Below, in pieces: positions 58,165 through 64,000 of a stretch of DNA of 64,000 bases. The stretch is from Flavipsychrobacter sp. (GTDB lineage Bacteria; Bacteroidota; Bacteroidia; Chitinophagales; Chitinophagaceae), in the NCBI GenBank assembly GCA_016786615.1, contig JAEUVX010000009.1, positions 124,001 to 188,000 of the forward strand. Direction: 5' to 3'. The notes under the pieces were generated by a model. It was not told the DNA's origin, ran no database searches, and saw only the letters and a list, made by a program, of their open reading frames with translations. Both the position numbers and the translations under genes were made by a program. Position 1 is the first letter of the stretch. Each line of letters opens with the position of its first letter.

Positions 58165-59366
58165 TGAGCAATAAGCCCAGAGTATTATTGGTTATGCATA
58201 AAGTTCCGCTTGATTCGGGATTTTTAGCTGAAAAATTCATCAGACTTTCTGAGCAGATGGATGTGCATTTATTAGTGTGGGATAAACAAGAAAATGCCGA
58301 CAAGTTTATAAACAAGCATAAGCTGCATACTGCTCTGAAAAAAAACATTCATTTTGGTTATACACATTATAGCGCTATTCTTTTTATACTGCAGTGGTTA
58401 GTTTGTTTCATATCACAAACCAGATTCCGGCAATACATTATCTCAGGGGATGATAATTTAATACAGCGAATAAAATATACACTTACTTATTTACCGGTAT
58501 CATTGCTACAGCCAAATATCGTTCACTTTGAATTCGGTACGATTGCACAACAAGGAGTAATAATTAAATCGTTTATAGATGCTAAATTAAGTGTCAGTTT
58601 CAGGGGCTATGATCTTAACTATGCCGGAATTGATAACTCAAAGTATTATGATAGTGTCTGGAATCAGGTTGATGGATTCCATTTTTTAGGTAATGATTTG
58701 AAGCAACGTGCTATTAGTAGAGGGTATATTCCGGATAAAATAGAAGCACTCATTCCACCTGCAATAGACACTGCATTTTTTGTGGCAAGTAACACTCATA
58801 AAAACTACGAAAAATTACAGCTAATAAGCGTTGGTAGACTGGTATGGAAGAAAGGATATGAATATGCAATACGAGCTGCTTTATTGTTAAAACGAAAAGG
58901 AATTCCTTTTGAATATAAAATTATAGGCGAAGGTAGCCACAGGCAGGCACTGGAATTTATGATTAAAGAATCCGGATTGGAAAATCAAGTATCGCTGATG
59001 GGAGAAAGAGATGCTGAAGTAATAAAGCAAGAACTGAAACAGGCACACATATTTGTTCACCCTGCTATTTCTGAAGGTTTTTCTAATGCTGTATTAGAAG
59101 CCCAGGCAATGGGGTTGCCTGTTGTATGTACAGATGCTGATGGTTTGGCGGAGAATATTGCTGACGGCGTAACGGGATTTATAGTGCATAAATGGGATGA
59201 ACATGCAATAGCTACCAAACTTGAGATGCTATGGAATAATAGAGATATGATGAAGGCTATGGGTAATGCAGGGATAGGTAGGGTCCAAAACTATTTCACC
59301 ATAGAAAAGCAAATAGCAGCATTTAAAGCATTTTATCAAAAACTGTACAGTGAGACAAACAGTTGA
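58164..59366 (+). CDS. GT4-family glycosyltransferase, 400 aa
   Basis: GT-B enzyme of the colanic acid/WcaL-like group. The donor-side pattern SEGFSNAVLEAQAMGLPVVC, then GLAENIADGVTGFIV, and the VGRLVWKKGYEYAIRAALLL block are clear. The N-terminal part (LVMHKVPLDSGFLAEKFIRL and IVHFEFGTIAQQG) looks typical. It overlaps the next gene by 17 nt. The sugar transferred is unknown. Confidence 0.87.
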   Translation: MSNKPRVLLVMHKVPLDSGFLAEKFIRLSEQMDVHLLVWDKQENADKFINKHKLHTALKKNIHFGYTHYSAILFILQWLVCFISQTRFRQYIISGDDNLIQRIKYTLTYLPVSLLQPNIVHFEFGTIAQQGVIIKSFIDAKLSVSFRGYDLNYAGIDNSKYYDSVWNQVDGFHFLGNDLKQRAISRGYIPDKIEALIPPAIDTAFFVASNTHKNYEKLQLISVGRLVWKKGYEYAIRAALLLKRKGIPFEYKIIGEGSHRQALEFMIKESGLENQVSLMGERDAEVIKQELKQAHIFVHPAISEGFSNAVLEAQAMGLPVVCTDADGLAENIADGVTGFIVHKWDEHAIATKLEMLWNNRDMMKAMGNAGIGRVQNYFTIEKQIAAFKAFYQKLYSETNS

Positions 59367-60939
59367 TATAGTATGTATAAATAATGCTGGCAACTTCGGT
59401 TGGCAATACGGTACAGTGTATTACACAAAAGATAGTGTAGCAGATGTGTGTAATGTGATTACTATAGTGCAAAAACAATCGAAAGCTGAGTGGGTACTAT
59501 TCTGGGATTACAACCTCGGCATAATCAATGAAGATTTGATTTCAACTCTAACTGAATCAAAAACAGATATATGGCATGCGGGCTTGAAAATTGGATTGAC
59601 TGGCTTGCCGGATGCAATTAATTATATTAATCCTGCTTGGATTTATAATAAAGATGCAAACCCTGAAATAATTAGTTCATCATTCAGAATTGGTTTACGT
59701 GCATGCTTGATTAAAAAGGATGTATTGAAAGCTATTGCAGACTTGTCATTTGCTATATATACGTCTATAGAAATGATTGGCCTTGCAATGGGGTATGCAT
59801 TGATAAAGAAGGGAGCAATCATCAGGTACCATCCCGACCTTATCAGTCAGTATTCAAGACAAACAAGTATACCAGAGATTGATGAGTGGATTTTTACGAA
59901 ACAGTTTTTCTCTAAAAAATGGAGGTGGTGGGTAGCTTTTAATAAAAAGGGATTATTCAGAAATATACAATTACTTGCTCGGCTTAATGATATCAAAACA
60001 TATAGCATCAGCCCGGATATTCATAATGCTCAAACTAATATTGAAGCATTATACAAAACAGTATCAGTATTGGCGCCAACACTGGACAGGTATAGCTATT
60101 TGCATAATGAACTGGATCAGATGGCGGTACAAATTATTAAACCTGTAGAGGTATTAATAACTGACCAAACGGATGAAGCTAAACGTATGCAGCTGGATGA
60201 GTCGAGGTTTCAAGGGTTGACAGTAAGGTATTTCCCGCAATCAGAAAAAGGGCAATGCATAGCTTGGAACAAATTGTTGCAGGAAGCCAAAGGGGAGTAT
60301 GTTCTTTTTTTAGGAGATGATGCCGATAATATTACAGCTGGGTTTATACAGAAATTACTGAGTACTGCACAATACTTTGATGCGGACATCGTGGCATCAA
60401 ATGTTATAGAAATAGGGATGCCTCCTAAACCAATAAATAAGTATTACTACATGTCAGATACTTTCCCGATAACCTTAGCAAAGCGTGATGTAATTGAAAA
60501 TGCAGGTAACATGGATATGTTTTTCAACAAAAACATTCGTGCAGATTATGACTTAGCCTTAAGGTGTCATCAAAATGGAGCGTTAATGGTATTTGATTCC
60601 GCAGCAGTTATTGATCATCACAGGGCACCTGTTGGCGGGTTGAGGACATATAAAGCAAGAGCTATTACCAACAGAATTTCAAAAAATTCTATAACACGTT
60701 TTGCAGAACCCACAAGTTCAGAGATGTTTCTTGTAAAAAAACATTTTAACAAAAAGCAGTACAACAACTACATTCGAATCAAATACTTTGACCAGTTGGT
60801 AGTTAACGGAAGTGTGTTCAAAAAAGCATTGCGGGTACTTGTATTCATTTATAAACTTCCCGGTTTTATAAAACGCTACAAGAAGAACCTTGCAACAGCA
60901 AATGCAGAATTACAAAACAGAGGCTTACTGAATTACTAA
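59350..60939 (+). CDS. Two-part glycosyltransferase with C-terminal GT2-like domain, 529 aa
   Basis: The first 220 residues have a GT-A-like look (KSDIWHAGLKIGL-type stretch, FRIGLRACLIKKDVL) without clear catalytic acids apart from LFWDYNLG. The C-terminal part, from about 265, is a GT2-like domain: FPQSEKGQCIAWNKLLQEAK, then EYVLFLGDDADNI with the metal-binding Asp residues, and later DYDLALRCHQNGA. It starts with GTG at 59350, 17 nt inside the previous gene. The paired layout suggests an enzyme with one inactive and one active transferase part, which is an inference. Confidence 0.72.
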   Translation: MRQTVDIVCINNAGNFGWQYGTVYYTKDSVADVCNVITIVQKQSKAEWVLFWDYNLGIINEDLISTLTESKTDIWHAGLKIGLTGLPDAINYINPAWIYNKDANPEIISSSFRIGLRACLIKKDVLKAIADLSFAIYTSIEMIGLAMGYALIKKGAIIRYHPDLISQYSRQTSIPEIDEWIFTKQFFSKKWRWWVAFNKKGLFRNIQLLARLNDIKTYSISPDIHNAQTNIEALYKTVSVLAPTLDRYSYLHNELDQMAVQIIKPVEVLITDQTDEAKRMQLDESRFQGLTVRYFPQSEKGQCIAWNKLLQEAKGEYVLFLGDDADNITAGFIQKLLSTAQYFDADIVASNVIEIGMPPKPINKYYYMSDTFPITLAKRDVIENAGNMDMFFNKNIRADYDLALRCHQNGALMVFDSAAVIDHHRAPVGGLRTYKARAITNRISKNSITRFAEPTSSEMFLVKKHFNKKQYNNYIRIKYFDQLVVNGSVFKKALRVLVFIYKLPGFIKRYKKNLATANAELQNRGLLNY

Positions 60940-60940
60940 T

Positions 60941-62041
60941 ATGCACTACCTGATAATTACATCAGAATTTCCTCCGGGTCCGGGTGGTATTGGTATGCAT
61001 GCATATTGTATGGCTAAGGGATTGGTACATAACGGTACGAAAATAACTATAGTGTGTAGTATGGATTATACTACGGAAGCAGAGATTAGTAGTTTTCTAA
61101 CTAGTCTACCTGAAAACTTAACAGTACATAGAATAAAAAGGAATGGCTTTCTTACATACATCAATAGGATTACTATCATACTATCTCTTTGCAAAGAGCA
61201 TAAGTTTGACAAAGTAATATTGACAGGTAGGTTTCCTTTGTGGATAGGTATAATGCTTAAAAAAATATTCGGAGAAAAAATCAGGACTGAAGCTATAATT
61301 CATGGCTCTGAAATAAAAATCGGGAATAGTCTCACACAATATTTAACGCGGCAAGCAATAATGATAGCTGATAAATGTCATGCAGTTTCAGCATATACTA
61401 AGGCGTTAATACAGGATAAGAATATTTCAAGAGATATAAATGTTCTACCCAATGGGTTGGATATATCCAGCTGGAGCGATGTAGATGTGGTCGTACCATT
61501 TGAATGGAAAGGATATCCAAAATTACTTACAGTAGGAAGCATTACACAACGTAAGGGGCAACATAATATTATTAGGTCTTTACAAAGGATAATAGAAAAG
61601 TACCCTGAAGTACACTATTACATAGCAGGTAAAGATGACAATAAAAGTGAATTAACAGACTTGATAAATAGATTGAAGTTGCAGAATAACATAAGTATTC
61701 TTGGGAAGTTGAGTGAAAAGGATTTGAAGCGTGCATATAAATCAGCAGATGTTTTTTGTATGCTGAGCGAGGCCACCAAAGATGGAGATGTAGAAGGTTT
61801 TGGTATTGCGGTACTTGAGGCAAATATTTATGGATTAGCAGCAATAGGTAGTAGTAATACTGGGTTGGAAGATGCGATACAGGATGATAAGACAGGATAT
61901 TTGGTTAATGCCCACGATGCAACAGCTGTATTGAGTTCAATAGATAAATTATTGGGTAAGGATAAAAAAATACTCTCTGAAAATTGCAAATCCTGGGCAA
62001 TGAAGCATGATTGGAATATACTCTCAAGAGCGTTGATGTGA
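60941..62041 (+). CDS. GT4-family glycosyltransferase, 366 aa
   Basis: The opening ITSEFPPGPGGIGMHAYCM is the classical glycine-rich loop of GT4 enzymes. The donor half has SITQRKGQHNIIRSLQRI, DVFCMLSEATKDGDVEGFGI and AVLEANIYGLAAIGS. The length is standard. It starts 1 nt after the previous stop and overlaps the next gene with GTGA. A mannosyl- or glucosaminyl-type transfer is possible, but the sugar is not determined. Confidence 0.87.
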   Translation: MHYLIITSEFPPGPGGIGMHAYCMAKGLVHNGTKITIVCSMDYTTEAEISSFLTSLPENLTVHRIKRNGFLTYINRITIILSLCKEHKFDKVILTGRFPLWIGIMLKKIFGEKIRTEAIIHGSEIKIGNSLTQYLTRQAIMIADKCHAVSAYTKALIQDKNISRDINVLPNGLDISSWSDVDVVVPFEWKGYPKLLTVGSITQRKGQHNIIRSLQRIIEKYPEVHYYIAGKDDNKSELTDLINRLKLQNNISILGKLSEKDLKRAYKSADVFCMLSEATKDGDVEGFGIAVLEANIYGLAAIGSSNTGLEDAIQDDKTGYLVNAHDATAVLSSIDKLLGKDKKILSENCKSWAMKHDWNILSRALM

Positions 62042-63156
62042 GGATTCTAGTTATATCACATACGGAACACTATACGGATGCCAATGGCACAACTGTGGGA
62101 TGGGGCCCAACTGTAAAAGAGCTTGATGCTTTAGCAGATGCATTTGGGGAAGTAGTACATATAGCATGCTTGCACAACAGTACTGCCCCGGCAAGTGCTA
62201 TCCCATACAACGGTAATGTTAGGTTTGTGCCGATAAAACCATTTGGTGGGAAAGGGATACTCAATAAATTATCAATTTTGATATCGGCGTTTACCAACAT
62301 GCGTATCATTCGTAGAGAGATGATGAATGCCGATGTATTTCAATTCAGGGCACCAACATCAATCGGGTTATATCTTATTCCGTATTTGTCTTTTTTTTCT
62401 TCTAAGAAAGGCTGGTACAAATATGCGGGCAACTGGGTACAAAAAAATGGACCAATATCTTACAGGCTGCAAAAATGGATGCTGCTCAGTCTGCAAAACA
62501 GAAATATTACAATCAATGGTAGTTGGGATAACCAACCATTGAAATGTATTTCATTTGAAAATCCCTGTATTACAAATGAAGAACGGATTGAGGGTTTAAA
62601 TACAACGCAACAGAGGATGTTTACAAAACCAGCCAGGCTATGTTTTGTTGGCAGATTGGATGCAGAAAAAGGGATTGATGATATACTACAGGCAATAAAT
62701 GACTACCCTGATAAAAATGCATTTAGTGGATTGGATATCGTTGGTGATGGTGCTGAGATGGAGGAATTGAAGTTTAAAACAAAAGATATCTGCATACCCA
62801 TTACTTTTCATGGATCACTAAGTAGAGAAAAGATTATTTCTATTTATAAGAATGCGGATTTCATATTGCTGCCAAGTAAGTCTGAAGGATTTCCTAAGGT
62901 AATAGCGGAAGCTGCAAATTATGGCTGCATACCAATTGTTTCTGATGTTTCGGCAATAGGACAGTATGTTAACACTACAAATGGTTTTTTATGGAAGCCT
63001 TATGAAAGAACATTTTCAGATTTTTTCAGAGATACTCCTTTCAACAATAATAATGTGTTGAAAGGAGTATCTCTGAATGCATATTATATGGCTGCGGGTT
63101 TTACGTATGATGCATACATTCGTAAACTGCGTAAATATATTTTAGTTGAACAATAA
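62038..63156 (+). CDS. GT4-family glycosyltransferase, 372 aa
   Basis: The start is the GTG at 62038, overlapping the previous stop (GTGA) and opening RILVISHTEHYTDANG; an ATG at 62011 would lie well inside the previous gene. The donor half carries CFVGRLDAEKGIDDILQAIN and PSKSEGFPKVIAEAANYGCI, then GQYVNTTNGFLW. It is a retaining GT-B enzyme. The end overlaps the start of the O-antigen ligase-like gene by 11 nt. The substrate is unknown. Confidence 0.85.
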   Translation: MRILVISHTEHYTDANGTTVGWGPTVKELDALADAFGEVVHIACLHNSTAPASAIPYNGNVRFVPIKPFGGKGILNKLSILISAFTNMRIIRREMMNADVFQFRAPTSIGLYLIPYLSFFSSKKGWYKYAGNWVQKNGPISYRLQKWMLLSLQNRNITINGSWDNQPLKCISFENPCITNEERIEGLNTTQQRMFTKPARLCFVGRLDAEKGIDDILQAINDYPDKNAFSGLDIVGDGAEMEELKFKTKDICIPITFHGSLSREKIISIYKNADFILLPSKSEGFPKVIAEAANYGCIPIVSDVSAIGQYVNTTNGFLWKPYERTFSDFFRDTPFNNNNVLKGVSLNAYYMAAGFTYDAYIRKLRKYILVEQ

Positions 63157-64000
63157 TTATGAGACATATTATGCAACTCACACCTCCTTTTTGCAGGTAC
63201 TGATATTATTGTTATTGGGTATTGTATCTGTAAACTACCCAATAGTTGTTTCTGCAGTATGGCTGTGTGTAATATTATATAGTGTTTATGGTTTGTTGGT
63301 AAACGATAGCAGGTGGTTGTGGTATGGGGTTGTAGCATCGCCCGGGTTGGAAGTATGGGGACGTATGAGCAGGGCACCATTGCTGCCGCATGAAATGGGT
63401 AAGTATTATTTAGTGCTGGTTTTAGTTCTATTATTAATACAACATACCAAACGATACTCTGCAAGACCATTGCATTATATGGGAGGAGTACTGATGCTGG
63501 TATTACTGCCAAGCATCATCGTTGGACTTGGTAATTTTGAATTGGAGGCATGGGTTCTGAACGTGTTTGGTATTATTGAACTTGCATTGTTATTAATATT
63601 TGTGTCTCGCGAAAGATGGGATATTAATAAATTCTGCAGAGTTATACAGTTTGGCTTGATGCCTGTTATTCCTGTCCTGGTGTATTTGATTATTAAAACA
63701 CCGGATTTCGATAAAATAAACTTTGCCCTAAGCTCAAACTTTAAAACATCAGGAGGTTTTGGTAGCAACCAGGTATCAACAGTGTTGGGTATGGGGATGT
63801 TATTTACTATGCTTTTACTGATATTGAAAAGGCCATTTTTCAGTATCAGATGGGTAAACTATATTTTGCTTATAGTTTTGTTATTCCGGGGGTTTCTGAC
63901 TTTTTCAAGGGGTGGCATGATAGCCGCCATTATCGGTGTAATCATTACTTTCCTACCGGTAGCCCTGTCAAGCTTGAAAGCTTTCTTCAGGTTTACTTTT
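63146..64000 (+). CDS. O-antigen ligase/polymerase-like membrane protein, 3' end missing
   Basis: The frame is open to the window end (285 codons). Its only upstream start candidates are TTG at 63146 (overlapping the previous gene by 11 nt, next residues NNNYETYYATH) or TTG at 63191. About nine hydrophobic helices are visible. The Wzy_C-type segment is FKTSGGFGSNQVSTVLGMGM, followed by FLTFSRGGMIAAIIG, as in WaaL/Wzy proteins. It would join or polymerise undecaprenyl-linked units at the periplasmic face. Helix count and missing C terminus prevent a firm choice between ligase and polymerase. No ATG start exists in frame. Confidence 0.78.
   Translation, partial: MNNNYETYYATHTSFLQVLILLLLGIVSVNYPIVVSAVWLCVILYSVYGLLVNDSRWLWYGVVASPGLEVWGRMSRAPLLPHEMGKYYLVLVLVLLLIQHTKRYSARPLHYMGGVLMLVLLPSIIVGLGNFELEAWVLNVFGIIELALLLIFVSRERWDINKFCRVIQFGLMPVIPVLVYLIIKTPDFDKINFALSSNFKTSGGFGSNQVSTVLGMGMLFTMLLLILKRPFFSIRWVNYILLIVLLFRGFLTFSRGGMIAAIIGVIITFLPVALSSLKAFFRFTF

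Noticed and set aside
63161-63205. ATG-started short frame ahead of the ligase-like gene
   Set aside because: It stops after 14 codons in a different frame; the ligase frame is open from TTG 63146, so I do not call a frameshift.
35208-64000. Whole polysaccharide locus as a genomic island
   Set aside because: The glycosyltransferase part looks more A+T-rich by eye, but I cannot compute composition, and no integrase, tRNA or attachment site is visible, so I do not claim an island.

Overview
The window looks like chromosomal DNA of a Bacteroidota bacterium, most likely from the Chitinophagales. Four things point there: -7 promoter boxes of the form TAnnTTTG in front of many genes, a fused CcoN-CcoO cytochrome oxidase, a type IX secretion C-terminal sorting domain, and an UpxY-like NusG paralogue heading a surface polysaccharide locus. 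Shine-Dalgarno sequences are mostly weak, and TTG or GTG starts are frequent. I saw no rRNA, tRNA, CRISPR array, prophage or insertion sequence.

Positions 1-25,000 are mostly housekeeping. In order they hold the end of an omega-amidase gene, a lipoprotein, an MMPL-type RND transporter, an acidic unknown, gpmI, a DUF4783 protein, a T9SS cargo protein, a MuiA-like protein, a PcrA/UvrD helicase, a DUF1275 membrane protein, a partial Bat pair (batB-batC), a pseudouridine synthase, adk-obgE-rhodanese, the minus-strand operon dtd-tadA-Rieske-ldcA, mnmE, a PLP decarboxylase and a CstB-like persulfide dioxygenase/rhodanese. Strong intrinsic terminators separate several of these units.

Positions 24,500-35,150 form a microaerobic respiration module: a Crp/Fnr regulator with an N-terminal cysteine motif, an unknown possibly hemerythrin-like protein, ccoI, ccoS, ccoNO, ccoQ (58 aa), ccoP, ccoG, ccoH/fixH and a SafE-type membrane protein. 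Two matching inverted repeats (GAAAACATGA-N6-TCATGTTTTC type) lie 51.5 bp upstream of candidate -7 boxes in front of the unknown gene and of ccoS. They are the best candidates for the regulator's operators. A different 17-bp inverted repeat covers the regulator's own -7 box.

Positions 35,200-64,000 are a surface polysaccharide (O-antigen or capsule) locus that runs off the window. It contains a CpsB-type tyrosine phosphatase, two epimerase-aminotransferase pairs, a CBS-nucleotidyltransferase, a winged-helix protein next to an UpxY-like antiterminator, two asparagine-synthetase-like amidotransferases, an N-acetyl sugar amidotransferase with a HisH glutaminase but no HisF, two acyltransferases, a Wzc tyrosine kinase, a TviB/WbpO-like UDP-sugar dehydrogenase, a flippase, at least seven glycosyltransferases and the start of an O-antigen ligase/polymerase. 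The gene set suggests a polymer rich in amidated, acetamido or amidino uronic-acid sugars. The most unusual aspects are the three amidotransferase-type enzymes together, the lone HisH, and a pair of paralogous glycosyltransferases that bracket the Wzc-Wzx block.
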